In this document: positions 32,906-45,072 of the stretch, one piece after another
Layout: each line of letters starts with the position of its first letter
Numbering within the stretch: position 1 is the first letter of the stretch
From: Microvelia longipes
Lineage: Eukaryota > Arthropoda > Insecta > Hemiptera > Veliidae
Length of the DNA: 64,000 nt
Reading direction: 5' to 3'
Assembly: GCA_018340805.1 (NCBI GenBank)
Contig: JACMZG010001913.1
Coordinates: forward strand, 7,423,506-7,487,505
The notes under the pieces: generated by a model
The model's database searches: none
Told to the model about the DNA's origin: nothing
The model's input: only the letters and a program-made list of their open reading frames with translations
Made by a program: the position numbers and the translations under genes

Positions 32906-33599
32906 CCTTAACAAGATATATAGTTATATCTTTGGAAACAAGTGACCATGTAAAATGGATTCGCTCGACCCAACCCCCTCTTCTACATCCGTCAACAACT
33001 TCAAGAGCGTCTCGTTCTGATGAAAATTAGCTAACACAACTGCAATAATAAGTAAAAGCTAAAGAAACAGAGTCAGTCTAGTTCGTGCTCTAATTTGCTC
33101 TAAACGTGCTCGTATGAATGATTGCTTTAAAATTTAATTCAATAGATCGACTTCAGATGACTTGTATTTATCTCAGATCTATAAAGTGTGTTTTTTCTTA
33201 CAATCAAATTGTTAGCTTCATTAAGAATTAATGTTTCCTTGAAATCGTTTCTTCAAGATTTTTGATTTGATTTCGCGTTTCTGGTGCAAAAAGTGATGAT
33301 TATTAATGGATGTTTAAATTGCAATTGACGTTTCAACTAAACTTGGCATAAAACGTGATGTTGGAGATACTAATTTTGTGGAATATTAAGACGTCACTAA
33401 CCCAACCTCACTCCTTGCCTTTCTTCGATCCTAGAGAGACATCGAAGAGATGAGCAGGCCGGTGACCGCGTAATAAAATTTGCTAAATCTGCCTGATTGG
33501 CACAAATCCTTAAAGCTATACAAGGTGGCACAGTCCATGCTCATCACCCACCCTATATTTATCACCCACCCCCATATTTATCACCCTTAGTGATAAATT

Positions 33600-33672
33600 T
33601 GGGATAAATTTTGCAAACGCAATACTTTTCCTGTATAGGGTACCTACGGTATAAATGAGGAAAAGTAAAAAT
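33600..33672 (-). repeat. F1 terminus, reverse
   Basis: GCAAACGCAATACTTTTCCT and GGTATAAATGAGGAAAAGTA only. Confidence 0.7.
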
Positions 33673-33684
33673 ATATAGTAAAAA

Positions 33685-33895
33685 GTTATGAGGTTTTGGT
33701 CATGATAAATAAAACAACATTTAAGCTTTCGACCGTATGACTAGGTCTTCATCAGAAAGTGTTTAATAACAAACTAAAGCCGTTAACAGAAAGAAACAGA
33801 TATGGTATCTAAACATAGCTAGCTGTGTATACTATCGAAGAATGAACTAAAAACTAAACAAAGATCTAGCCCCGGGGCTTGACATAAAAGTAAAA
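33685..33895 (-). repeat. Fold-back family B unit with hammerhead-like core
   Basis: On the minus strand: CTGATGAAGACCTAGTCATA then CGGTCGAAAGC. This is a CTGATGA core, one extra A, stem II GACC/GGTC with a 9-nt loop, then GAAA. The following 120 bp (AGCTAGCTGTGTATACTATC, AACAAAGATCTAG) match 40985-41035, so the two are copies of one unit. Confidence 0.7.
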
Positions 33896-33899
33896 ATGT

Positions 33900-34560
33900 T
33901 ATGGAATAAGTTATTCACATTTATCTAATGTTTGAATTTAGGAAACATGCCAGCATAATGGTACAAATCTCAGCTAATGATGGATTACAGATTTTAGGCT
34001 CCTTGCCGCTTCGCGCCTTTTCTGATCCTTATCAACCTCAGCTGGTCTGCGGAGCAGCCAAGCCCGTATTTTTTCTCGCAGAGACAGAACACAGTAAATA
34101 TTTTAACTTGAAAACTGAGAACGCTTTGGAAAACCTAACAGTTATCTAATTTTATTTTCTAAAACATAAATGGTATATTTGCTAAGTATAATGAAGTACA
34201 TCAGACTAACGGCTTTAATGCTTTTAAACTTACAAAGTCCCTTTTAGCTTTAAAAAGAGATTTATTGGTTTTATTCGGTAAATTAGGTTTTGTATGAAAT
34301 CTGGTCTTGTTTTTAGCTATCCCTTTTATTTTCCATTATACGGATCATTAAATTTTCTTTTCAAGTCCAAATTCTACTTTATAAACAATCAAGTTTATGA
34401 TTATCATTACTTTAGTTGTAAGGATGAAAATAAAAGATTAAGACACTTAGCTGTAAAGTAAGGTTTTACTGCCGAAGAATATTTTAAGTATGGCGAACGA
34501 TAATAACTTAACAAGTATTTTGTGTATACAGTTTAATAAGGAATGTTTAAAGTTATATAG
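33900..34560. other. Gene-free stretch
   Basis: A 73-codon frame at 33928 has no recognisable domain. No repeat identified. Confidence 0.4.
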
Positions 34561-34566
34561 GAAAAT

Positions 34567-34995
34567 AATTTTGGCGCAAATGTCTGCAAGCCGGGCGAAT
34601 TTTGTTTGAAATGCGTGCTTTCTTGCTCATCCATCCAATTTTTACTTAATTTTTCGATACATATTAAATAATTTGAGCACTAGCGTCACAACTTGGTATT
34701 TAATTTTTTCGAATATTTCTGAGAAAATGGGCATATTTATGTTATAATTTATACACCACACAACACAGCATTAGATGCACTAATTTAAAGCTTGGTTTAT
34801 GCTCAATTTTAGCGTATTTTCTTTGACAAATTCGAAAAAATTAAATAACAGGTGTGACACTACTGCTGAGATTGTTAAATATATATATACCCCCCCCCCA
34901 AAAAAAATTGAGCAACAAAAGCAACAAATATGAGCACGAAAGCGTGCATATCAAAGAAAATTTGCCCGGCTTGCAAAACACCGTGCCAGGATTAT
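34567..34995. mobile_element. Inverted-repeat element, GGCGC-type termini
   Basis: The left end (TTTGGCGCAAATGTCTGCAA, GCCGGGCGAATTTTG, ATGCGTGCTTTCTTGCTC) and the right end (GAGCACGAAAGCGTGCAT, AAATTTGCCCGGCTTGCAAA) are inverted copies of about 70 bp. The inner flanks TTTTTCGAATATTT / AATTCGAAAAAATTAAATAA also pair. Same family as 11822-12296. Confidence 0.75.
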
Positions 34996-35034
34996 TTTGA
35001 AGTCATACACTTAAATACTGTAAATAAGATGATA

Positions 35035-35110
35035 AAAAATTAGTACCGGTACTTAGAATCGAACCTGGGAACCCTAGGTTTAAGTAGTCTTGTCTACTCC
35101 GGACTGGTTT
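35035..35110 (-). repeat. tRNA-like SINE head, reverse
   Basis: On the minus strand: CCAGGTTCGATTCTAAGTAC, with a box B (GGTTCGATTC), preceded by a short pairing arm. Body not identified. Confidence 0.4.
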
Positions 35111-35224
35111 TATTAGATTCATCATTCCAAAAAACAAAGAATACCGCACACCTATTTGAAAATTATTTTTTACTTACTGTAATTTTGGGTTTTTATTATT
35201 TACCATGGTTTATTCGACATTTTT

Positions 35225-35445
35225 GATACACCTAACAATGCATGAAATTTTAATAAATTATTTAGAATACACCTAACAATACATGATATTTTAATCAATT
35301 ATTTAGAATACACCTAACAATGCATGAAATTCTAATCGAATAATTAGAATACACCTAACAATGCATGAAAGTTTAATCAAATAATTAGAATACATCTAAC
35401 GGTGCATGAAATCCTAATAAATTAAATTCTAATTAATTAATTAGA
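35225..35445. repeat. 41-bp tandem repeat and (GA)n
   Basis: Five copies of ACACCTAACAATGCATGAAA then TTTTAATMAATTATTTAGAAT, followed at 35450-35505 by (GA)n. Confidence 0.9.
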
Positions 35446-35509
35446 ATTTAAGAAAGAGAGAGAGAGAGAGAATTGGATAGAGAGAGAGAGAGAGAGAGAA
35501 AGACAGAGT

Positions 35510-36827
35510 GGCAGAATGAGAGTAAATAGCGATATAGATATTTTTAACATCTAAATAGGCTTTTTAAAGTGAAAAATAGCATACGCACATGACAGTGAAA
35601 TGATTTTTCTTATTTTTGGCAATATTTACCTATCTTGCTTTGATCGACAATAATATAATTGCCGCGGTTATTAAAACTCACTTTACAGCCTAGTAGCGTA
35701 ATATGCTATTATTTTATATTCCCACAGACACAATTCGATATTATCTCCCTTATTATTTTATCACTTTATAGGCTAAAATGATAAATTTATTCACATAATT
35801 TTCTTAATATGTGTGTATAAATTATATTTTACGCTTGACCAAATCATTTTAATTTATGAAAATTAAAATTTACTAAAAAAGGGTATTATTAATAATGTAT
35901 TGATATTTATTATAAAATAAACTAAACTTGTTTTTTTTTATTATATCATTTTCATATTATATTAAGTATACTTTTAAAAAAAAAGTTTATATATATGTGT
36001 ATATATATTTTTTATATAAAGGAATAACAAAAATATTTGTATTATATTTATTAATTTTTCGCTAACATAAACAAGATTAAGAACACAACCGCAAGATAAT
36101 GATTATTAACTGAAAACCTCCCAAAAAAAAAAGAGAAAAAGGATTAAAAAGTATATAGTGAATAAAAGAGGGAAGAGTTGAGGACCGTGTGGGGACACCA
36201 CGATACTCGATCCGTTTGCCAGCGGCATGTAATCAATTATAAAAATTTATAATAGAATATTTGGCTTTATATGAGAGAGTGTTAATATATTAAAACTTAT
36301 AAGGTCAATTTTCTTCAGACACATCATTATCAATTCTACGACTAATTAACTCTGGTTATTATATTAAGAAATAATAAGCATTATTATATATTTTTTTTAA
36401 TATATATAAATATATATATATATGACACCTTATTAAATGTAAAATGAGATGGGATAAAAATAATCGAGATTAAAAAAAAGGGTATCTCGTATAAAAAATG
36501 TTGGTCTGACACCTCGAACTTAAAACCACCTGGGCATATGTGAACACACTTTTAAGAACCAAAACTTAAACTGATAACTCTCTACTTAAATCTGTTTTTA
36601 GTTTATATTTTTTTTTCGAAATATTATTTAATTTTCTAAACGAAGATATAATCATATTATAAAATTATTTTCTATCCAATTAAAACAGAGCTGTATCAAT
36701 ATTAGATTTCTTTAATATTATTAAATCAACAAGTCTTTTTGATATTATAAAAGATAAAAAGATATACCTTTTGAATCATATTTAAGTGGAGTGTTGATCT
36801 AGCCTTAAGCTGACAATTTACTTAAAT
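35510..36827. other. Gene-free AT-rich stretch
   Basis: Long AT-rich region with short TA runs at 35985-36015 and 36390-36425. Nothing gene-like. Confidence 0.6.
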
Positions 36828-36880
36828 CAGGGGTTCTCAAACATTTTGTCATCACGTACCATTAACCATCCAGTATCAAA
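36828..36880 (+). mobile_element. hAT-like transposon terminus
   Basis: CAGGGGTTCTCAAACATTTT is the recognisable start of many hAT elements (CAGNGGTTCTCAAAC). It runs into a (TA)n tract after about 70 bp and no matching right end was found, so it is a terminal fragment. Confidence 0.6.
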
Positions 36881-36911
36881 TCTAGCATACATGTAATAAA
36901 ATAAGTAAATA

Positions 36912-37056
36912 TATTATATATATATATATATATATATTAATATATATATAATATATAATATATAATTATATATATAATATATATATATATGTATGTATAT
37001 ATATATGTATATTATATTATATATGTATATATATATATATATATTATAATATATAT

Positions 37057-37095
<39 letters not shown>

Positions 37096-37142
37096 TATAT
37101 ATATTATATATATATATTATATATAATATACATATATATATT

Positions 37143-37176
<34 letters not shown>

Positions 37177-37225
37177 TATAATATACACATATTATATATA
37201 TATATATATATATTATATATAATCA
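36912..37225. repeat. (TA)n microsatellite, about 310 bp
   Basis: Long TA tract with TATTATA and GTATGTA interruptions. Confidence 0.97.
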
Positions 37226-37251
37226 TATTCATGATTAACTTAATTAACAAA

Positions 37252-37300
37252 ACTTCATTGGCAAAGCTCTTTCAACAAATAAAGGCCATTAGTGCAGACC
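37252..37300 (-). repeat. Degraded hammerhead-like fold-back arm
   Basis: TTGGCAAAGCTCTTTCAACA and AAGGCCATTAGTGC align with GGCAAAGCGCTTTCAACCTA and GAGGCCATCATCAG of the 12873 arm. The core CTGATGA has become CTAATGG. Confidence 0.55.
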
Positions 37301-38176
37301 CTAACAAACAAGTACACTAAAATCCCTATTGTAAGAGTGAAGGCGTATCTCTCAAAAAGGATAATAACTATAAGGTCAGAAAGAACCGATATACAACTCC
37401 TTCCCCAATTATTTACGACCCTGTCAGTTGATCAAAACCAAAAATTTAACTTCAATTCTAAAATTCTGTTCAATCGGTCTCGACGGATAAAATTGTAGCG
37501 AAATTCGAATAAAAAAATTTTCTTAAAGAACTTTCGTACGATTTAAAAAACTTTGTATTTAAGTTGAGTATAATTAAGCATATGTTCCATATCAATACCA
37601 AATGAACATAAAAAGGAAGGAAGTAACATAAGTACAGCAATTAATAATTCATTTTTCTACATATTTTTTAACATAATTAGCCAAACCGTAGTACGTGTTA
37701 CATTCCTATACTTGTATTCTATATAATTTTCTTGTTAAAAATTAATTAAAAAATAAAATAGCTGTTGTTGTTTTTTTTAAGAGTTTTTAAAAAACAATTA
37801 GTTTATGTGTTATTAATATAAAAGGCTCTAAATCCAGGTGTTTAAACAAAAGGTGGATTACAGTATTAAAATAATATGGAAGCGGTTAATTATTAATGAA
37901 GTTTTGACGTCATAGAGTGACACATATTTAAAGAAAAGTAAATATCCTTTTCCTATAGTAAGCGTGGATCCTAGAGCTTGAGCAAAACACGCACTGAGAT
38001 CGAAAATATAATCGATATGCTTTATTCCGTTGCATTTTTAACACGTGTCTTTTCTTATAAAGAACTTATTGCTTTGGCGTATTATTTTCTATTTAATGTT
38101 TTTTAAGTTAAATTATACTTTTTAGTCCAAATCACTTTATAGCTTAATTACTGATGTTTAATAAATTATTAATATG

Positions 38177-38660
38177 TAGTGTGTGTGGTCCAATGGTTAG
38201 CGCGCGAACCTGCCACCCAAACAATCCGGGTTCTATCCCAGTTTGGTCCTCTATGATTTTTACACGAGGGATGGAATTCCTTACATTGTTCCGTCCTTTG
38301 AAATTATCGTTAAGACGGTGGCGCTGAGCCATTGCGATGTCAGGTACTCGTAAAAAATCGATAACCCTAAATGAACCCTGGGTTTAGGCAAAATTGAGGA
38401 ACCTCATTAGTAGGATTTTAAACACAAAATGAAAATATGTATATTTCTACCTAATGGCTTTAAGAGTAGGAAAACATGAACTTGAAGTTGAAACTTGTGA
38501 AATCTCATATTAAAGTCACGTCTCTTCTGAGGATTAGACACAGCATGTCTTCGCTTAGATGCATAAGGTAGGATACTAAAGGAGTTAGCAAAAAGGGCAC
38601 ATCGACGTGGCATACTTGCTATAGGCTACTTATCACCTCTTCCCAATTACTACTACCCAC
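38177..38660 (+). mobile_element. tRNA-derived SINE with a different head
   Basis: Head: TGGTCCAATGGTTAGCGCGC (box A region) and GGGTTCTATCCCAG (box B). The body phrase CCCTAAATGAACCCTGGGTT and 3' domain GGAGTTAGCAAAAAGGGCAC match the SINEs at 6642 and 28403, but the tRNA moiety differs. This suggests head exchange or separate lineages. Ends near TACTACTACCC; TSDs not certain. Confidence 0.8.
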
Positions 38661-38689
38661 AATTAGTTAAAACCTAATCTAAGATACTT

Positions 38690-39060
38690 CTAGAGCCGGC
38701 TTTCGATCAGAGTCTGCTTTATAACTTTGCCTATAAACATTAGATTAGGGTCTTCCTTCTTCAAATCTCTGGTACAGATGATCGTGAGATCGAAAGCCGG
38801 CTCTGATGATCTTGAGATCGAAAGCCGGCTCTAATGATCATGAGATCGAAAGCCGGCTCTGATGATCGTGAGATCGAAAGCCGGCTCTGATGATCGTGAG
38901 ATCGAAAGCCGCTCTGATGATCGTGAGATCGAAAGCCGGCTCTGATGATCGTGAGATCGAAAGCCGGCTCTGATGATCGTGAGATCGAAAGCCGGCTCTG
39001 ACTATCGTGAGATCGCAAGCCGGCTCTGATGATCGTGAGATCGGGAGCCGGCTCTGGTTT
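38690..39060. repeat. 28-bp array of a hammerhead-like core
   Basis: About ten copies of TGATGATCGTGAGATCGAAA plus GCCGGCTC (28 bp), preceded by an inverted copy AGAGCCGGCTTTCGATCAGA at 38692. Each unit carries CTGATGA, GAAA and the self-complementary GCCGGC. The 85-codon frame on the minus strand (period 28 residues) is an artefact. Confidence 0.9.
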
Positions 39061-39419
39061 AAATAAAGGTTTAATGAAGAGATTTTATTGTTGTCATCAG
39101 TTATCTTTGTTTACTACTCTGCTTAATATTCTGTTAATAATCTAACTTTTGTCTACCTACGCTGTATACTTGTATTTACTTCCCTAAAGAGGTAAATAGG
39201 ATTTACAGTACGAGTTTATGAGACTATTTATAGAACTTACTACGCATGGAGTAAATAAATACACTTTACGCAACCATAAATTCGTGTACTGGCTTGTCTT
39301 ATGAGGCATGCTAGGTGCTGTCCCTACTTTCAGACTCATATGTTTCACAAATGGCACTAGAGTTGAAACAATTGAATAACACTTTTTAAAAAGAAGTAAT
39401 TTTTGTCAACAAGCATATT

Positions 39420-39610
39420 CACAAGTTTACGCTTAGATGTACAGTTCTTAAATTCGATACTTTTATATTAGGATTTACAGTTCTTAAATACGATACTTTT
39501 ATATTAGGATTTACAGTTCTTAAATACGATACTTTTATATAAGGATTTACAGTTCTTAAATACAATACTTTTATATTAGGATTTACAGTTTTTAAATACA
39601 ATACTTTTAC
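39420..39610. repeat. 36-bp tandem repeat
   Basis: Five copies of GGATTTACAGTTCTTAAATA then CGATACTTTTATATTA. Confidence 0.93.
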
Positions 39611-39924
39611 ATTTATACCATGTTGAAGAAAGTATTTTACCATTTTTTTTAGCGCTTTTCCAGTTGAACGGTTTGCCCCATTGGGGTAAAATTAGATTCA
39701 GGAAATCTAAATACATAAATAAGGACACCAAACTCGGTATGACATAATCCCTCCGAGGTAATTGATGGTAATTCTTACGTCATAATTAATGACGTCATGA
39801 AGTTACTTAATGTCATTATACACATCTAATATTAATATTAGTTTGATATAAAGAAAGTGGTGAGTATCGTGCGAGTGGATGAATATGTCGTGTGAGATCT
39901 TAAAGAATTAACATTTACCGATCT

Positions 39925-40165
39925 TCTATCTTCGAAACAGTGGGCCTCTGACGAGATTACTTTTGTAGCGCCACTCAACTGCAAGGATTATTAGCATCCC
40001 TGCTGAAATGATTTTTGTAGTCTCCACACCCGGTTACAAGTCTTTGGATAAGATCCCAGCTATATCACTGATTGTAGCGTCTTATTAATTTATCTGCTTT
40101 TGTCTCCTCAGCTTTTACATTTTCCGTTTTCAAGTACTTATTGGTAGCTGGTCACCATGTGTTGT
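39925..40165 (+). repeat. Dispersed repeat F2, copy 1
   Basis: GGGCCTCTGACGAGATTACT, GCCACTCAACTGCAAGGAT, CAGCTTTTACATTTTCCGTT and CAAGTACTTATTGGTAGC follow the same order as 55205-55405 (AGGCCTCTGACGAGG, CCCACTCAACAGCAAGGAT, AGCCTTTACCTTTTCCATTT, CAAGTACTTATTGATAGC). Confidence 0.75.
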
Positions 40166-40749
40166 CCAGGTCTTCGATTTCTGCGTGTGTTAGTTGTATC
40201 TTTATAAGGAGTGACAATCTGGTTGGATTGAGCACTTTAAACTACCTTTATGTAATACACTTGACTTACAAACCCTTAAAAAGATCCAAACTGTTTCTCA
40301 ATACCTATTATTTAATTATATAGTCAATTATAAATGTAAATTAATGAATTATATATTAATAAAAAGGTGAAAATTAATTTTAAAAGAGAAATAATTTTTG
40401 GATCATCCGCGTTAAGTAGTAATTATTCAGGAGTAATTATTGATATTAAAGTTTTTTGTTTGTAAAATGTATTGTGCTTGTTCTTGATGCTCCCATGTAT
40501 AAAATTATTTTGCTTGTTTTCAAACGGCTTAAATGCGATGCCTTAGGCATTTAATAATTATCTTCGCTTACCAGCTTTAATTTTAAGAAAGCGTTAACTC
40601 TACATGACAAATTCGAAATAATTAATTAAGACATGACGAATTAAGGTATGGGAGCTCATTTTGAACAAAATTTTAGTAATGATTATCACTGATATTCGTC
40701 CAATACCTTCCTGATTGGAATTTATTTGGTTTCTGTTATTTGATATATA

Positions 40750-41590
40750 GGAAAAATATTGTTTGTATTAAAATTCGAAACGAGTATTTAACCTGAATTA
40801 GGGTTTTAAGACCTTCTGAATAGTTATTACTATATAATTGTATGAGGAAGTGGTCAGATAGGTAAAGAAAACACAAAATTTGAGCTTTCGGCCGTAAATT
40901 AGGCCTTCATCAGAAGTAGTTTTATTCCAAACTGAATCAGATAACACATAAAAATAAAACATTAGTTATATTAATCTAACAATAGCTAGCTGTGTATACC
41001 ATCGGAGAACGACACCTACTTCTAAACAAAGATCTAGTTTGAATACAAAAGGGGGGGTGATATTCCAAAATATTTAAGAAAAGGAACACTATATAAATAT
41101 TATCAAGAATAAAGTCAAACATTAACGCATAATAGACATAATTTTGAATAAGAATTAATATTAATCTTATAATGAATAGAGTCAAAAAATTAACTAAAAT
41201 TAGACTAAATTTTGAAAAAATAACAAAATAATCTATTAATGATATAAAAAAACAAAAATAATAATAATAATAAAGTGTAATTAAGTTAATGACTATTAAT
41301 GTTATTAAGTAAATTTCTGTATATATGACTTAAGTTGTTTGTGTCGGTTTTTTTAATGCCTAATTTACGGCCGAAAGCTCAAATTTTGTGTTTTCTTTAC
41401 CTATCTGACCACTTCCTCATAAAATTATATAGTTTAAATAGTTCGGTCAATAATTTTATATTAATTTTGAGTTATTACTATATTGTCTGTCTGTATGTGT
41501 GTGCTTTTATCATCGTAGCACCCAGCGTGTTTATTCTAGAGGAGCAACTTGGTGCAAAATTCAATCTTGAGGTCTAGTTGAGCTTTAAGT
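40750..41590 (+). repeat. F1 copy split by a fold-back insertion
   Basis: F1 sequence at 40760-40835 (AAATATTGTTTGTATT, TAAGACCTTCTGAATAG) resumes at 41470 (ATTGTCTGTCTGTATGTGTG, CATCGTAGCACCCAGCG, GGTGCAAAATTCAATCTTGA). Confidence 0.75.
40822..41483. mobile_element. Fold-back family B insertion with 14-bp TSDs
   Basis: AGTTATTACTATAT occurs at 40822-40835 and 41470-41483, on either side of the insert. The left arm (about 40841-40890: ATGAGGAAGTGGTCAGATAG, CACAAAATTTGAGCTTTCGG) is inverted at 41365-41425 (GGCCGAAAGCTCAAATTTTG, CTATCTGACCACTTCCTCAT). On the minus strand the left arm has CTGATGAAGGCCTAATTTAC then GGCCGAAAGC: CTGATGA, stem GGCC/GGCC, GAAA. Confidence 0.85.
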
Positions 41591-41679
41591 TCATCCCTTT
41601 ATGTAATAAGTAAGTAACTAAGTTTAATTTCAATGCGGCTTGTACATTTAAGGTTCTTGTTGGAAATCTATTCGAGGTT

Positions 41680-41880
41680 GGGCAGGAGGTTCAACCCCGT
41701 GTTCAACCTCCTTAGGGTCCAACCCTAACTGTTCATACAGTATTCTTCACCGTAAAAGAGTTTCAAAATTGAAACCCGTGTTCAATCCCGTTCACACGAC
41801 AACTGGCGGAGGGGTTAAACCCCTTAGGGAGATGAACACGGGGTTGAACCCCTTGCCAAACTCCGCGTGTGGATAAAGAA
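41680..41880. mobile_element. GC-richer inverted-repeat unit
   Basis: AGGTTCAACCCCGTGTTCAA then CCTCCTTAGGG (41688) is inverted at 41820-41855 (CCCTTAGGGAGATGAACACG, GGGTTGAACC). The arms also contain shorter tandem GTTCAACC/GTTCAATCCCGTT pieces. No frame. Probably a MITE; TSD not seen. Confidence 0.6.
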
Positions 41881-41894
41881 TATGTCACTCAGGT

Positions 41895-41990
41895 ATCCGG
41901 AAAAAAGTACATGGGAAAAAAAGTACAGGAAAAAAATACGTGGAAAAAAAGACACGGAAAAAAGTACTGAGAAAAAAATTACAAAAGGAC
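41895..41990. repeat. Degenerate 16-17 bp repeat
   Basis: Five to six copies of GGAAAAAAGTACATG-like units. Confidence 0.8.
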
Positions 41991-42064
41991 AAATAATTAA
42001 AACAATTATTCAGAATAAGTACACCGTAAATTTGTAATGCTGATAATTTACTGGATATATAGAT

Positions 42065-42160
42065 TAAATCTAAAAATCGGGTACAGGATACCTCGTCACA
42101 TCGGATTCGCTACGCTCATTTTCCCTACATCGGACTCGCATCGCTCGTACTCAGATAACA
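42065..42160. repeat. Reverse copy of the ACGAGCGAAGCGAGTC block
   Basis: AAATCGGGTACAGGATACCT, CATCGGATTCGCTACGCTCA, CATCGGACTCGCATCGCTCG correspond in reverse to 6020-6125. Confidence 0.65.
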
Positions 42161-42289
42161 CGAAAGGCGGTTCACTGGTGATCTTAAGTAATGCTGCCAC
42201 CCTAACAATGTGCAATTTTCTTATAACAAAGTTGGCAATACTTCCGGTTGCTGAATTATTATGTTCTAATATTAATTTTTATTGATTAT

Positions 42290-43365
42290 TCATAAAATAC
42301 TAATATAAATATCGGTGCATTACAATATTTTAAATTGTAGTTTAACGTTTGTAATTAAAATTATATTAAAAGTAGTCTTCGTCAACTAAATGTAGATTCT
42401 TGTATTCCGCTACCCTTTTGCCATCTAAGGCCAGTTTTATTAAATACTCAGCAGGTGTTTTAAGTTATTATATTTGTTCTTTACGATCTTTCTTCATTAA
42501 TAGATATTTATGACACATATTTAAAATAATGTTTTGTTGTTAGGGTGGTACCCCTACTTAAGTGCACCAGTCAACCGGCTGTCTTGTTATCAGTGGAATC
42601 ACATTGTGTTAACGGTCCTGTGCTCCTTCTATATATAGTATTATTCTAAGGCCGTCTCTATGTACTTATACCTCTGCTTAAACATCTTCAGGTTTATATA
42701 GATCCTGTAAACAAATAAAACACGAACTCATACAGACAGACTCGGAATTCCCTTTTGACAGATATTAATTAGTAAACTAATAAGCTATTTATTAAGACAA
42801 ACTTAATAAAGTTGATAATTCTTATGCCAAATCAATATATGTCGATCAATAATTAAAACACAAGTAAAAATATGCATCTTTCAAAGAAGTTGTTACTTAT
42901 ATTTTCATTATTTTTCATAAACAATACAAATCCAACGCCATCAACAAATTTCCAGTCAATGTGGAATTCTATTTAAATCAAGAAGTTAGTATTGAATTAT
43001 CGACGATATCTCAGGTTTCATACTTGATTAATCATTTTAAAAAAATAACACATTAAGACAAACATAGGCGCCAGGGTTGAGGAGCTCGACTGATACATCT
43101 GACTAAACATTAATTCAAAATAGTTAATTTATATATTAATTATTGTTTGATGTGATCATTTGAATTTAGTGTATATGTGTTCATTAGGTTCTGTTTTGAG
43201 TGGCGTGCGAAAATCCAATGCGATAGGTTCCGGAATTCCAGGAGAGCTCTCAGAAAGTAAATTCTTTGTAAATTGTTTGTTTGTATTAGGCGGCACCTTT
43301 TATAAGTATTATAGCAGTGAATCCATAGCTTTGTATTTATTTATAGCTTTACATTTATGACCAAT
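42290..43365. other. Gene-free stretch
   Basis: No gene or clear repeat recognised. A 66-codon frame at 43160 has no features. Confidence 0.45.
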
Positions 43366-43374
43366 AATATCCTC

Positions 43375-43575
43375 ATCGTTCGATTTCGGCACCGGAGGTC
43401 CGGGGTTCGCAGCCCGGGCTATGCTCTCAGATTTTATGAATAACATTTGTATTAAAATGATTTCGCCAACTTTAATTAATTCTTAGAGTGTATTAGATGC
43501 AACCCACCTGAGGTGGTTCCCGCAGGGTGAATACCCTGATGGGCCGAAAGGCCCTTAAACGGGCATTTTATTCAT
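43375..43575 (+). mobile_element. SINE family G copy
   Basis: Box B-like GGGTTCGCAGCCC followed by GGGCTATGCTCTCAG, then about 70 bp AT-rich, then the 3' domain ACCCACCTGAGGTGGTTCCC, GCAGGGTGAATACCCTGATG, GGCCGAAAGGCCC. The 3' domain is a set of small hairpins. Followed by a (TA)n tract at 43600-43680. Confidence 0.75.
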
Positions 43576-43599
43576 TTGTAAATACCCTCATAGTTTTAT

Positions 43600-43601
43600 A
43601 T

Positions 43602-43680
<79 letters not shown>
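43600..43680. repeat. (TA)n microsatellite
   Basis: TA repeats immediately after the SINE. Confidence 0.95.
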
Positions 43681-43682
<2 letters not shown>

Positions 43683-44034
43683 GTCATCTTTAATCTTTTG
43701 TATGTGTCTACGTCCTACTCTCTATCATCAGCATCCGATTAGTTACTTTTCATCTACTGATTCATCCTACATCTGCCTTATTCAACTATAGTGGTATCAT
43801 ATCTCCTATGATCTTCACATACCTGCCATCTCAGATCTTCTAACTTCGTAAGAAGTTAGAAGTTCGGGAGCGTTTGTGGCCACGTCTATGCTCGTCTACA
43901 GCTTGACATCTACCTTTAACCAGTCACCATAGCCATTTCCTTTCCGATTTCAAGAAGTGCTCTTCGGTAGCTGATCATCGAGCATCGTCTCGTGTTCCTT
44001 TTTTCTATGTGTTTATGTATATTTTTGTCTTAAC

Positions 44035-44105
44035 GAAACCAATAGAATTCTTTCCCTCATAGATTTTTGGCGCTTTGTCAACTGATTTTAACCGTGTGAT
44101 ACACT
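44035..44105 (+). mobile_element. MITE-B right-end fragment
   Basis: Only the right terminus remains: TTGTCAACTGATTTTAACCG, then TGTGATACACTATATA. Confidence 0.7.
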
Positions 44106-44829
44106 ATATAACCTAACAAACAAACAAAATATCGTCTGATATTTATCAGATTAAGATAGCAAAACCTTAAAGTAGAAAAAATATACAAAAAAAATTATTT
44201 ATAATTAACAAACCAGCAAAATTACTTGATTAATGGTCATGTCCATCAATTGTACGATACGCTGGTGGTCTAGAAAAATTAATTTTCGCATTATAGTCTA
44301 TAAGATAATAATCTACTTTATTATGTATTATAATTTTAATAAATTGCATAAATCGGTTGAAGCAAATTAGTCGTGGTCGAAATATATAAATCATTCTATA
44401 ACGAACCAAGAAACAAACGTTACTTAGAGTTGTATTAATTAAATTAAACTTTCTGTAAAATAATTAGCTAATACATTTTAGTTACTTTAAAAATGTAATG
44501 TGCTATAAAAGATATTGTAAATCTTTATATAGATTTAGAATTTAATAAAAATTAATTTCTTAGCTATTTTTTCTATGACTGAATTATAATGAAGAGATAG
44601 ATTAATTCATAAAGTTAATCTATGGGGTTAATCTACGGGAAGTTCAATTATCCGTAGTTATGTATAACTAGTTATTATCTATGTTTTTTAGTTTGTTGTA
44701 ATAGTTAAAATAATTAGAAACTATTATCTTACCGCGTTATTGATTAATCTATTATTTTGTTTATTTTTATGATTTTTATTTTTTTCTATTAAGGGAGTTA
44801 GTTCTATTCAGTGGTTAACTTTTTTTTAT

Positions 44830-45072
44830 AATCTGAGATAATGGCTAAGCTACAGACAAGGGAGGCAAAACGTTTAAAAAAAGGGGGGGGGTGGGCTTTT
44901 TTCATTTGGAACTCTTTAACCGAGCAGTCAAATATGAAATTGTATATAGTCACCCCTGCTCACCTCAAGCTCCTGGGCCATCACGAGCAGGGTATCTTTA
45001 TAAATATATTATTTATGTACTAATTTTGTATATTACTTAAATAAAGAAGTTTAAAAATTAAAAAAAAAAATA
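44830..45072 (+). other. Possible retroposed fragment with short poly(A)
   Basis: A 60-codon frame (44841-45023; MAKLQTREAKRLKKGGG...) is followed by AATAAA (45040) and, about 14 bases later, a run of about 12 A. It also crosses a G9 run. The arrangement could be a retrocopy but the spacer is short and no TSD was found. The peptide is not recognised. Confidence 0.3.

Noticed and set aside
38761..39018. 85-codon minus-strand frame
   Set aside because: Produced by the 28-bp array (84 bp equals three units).
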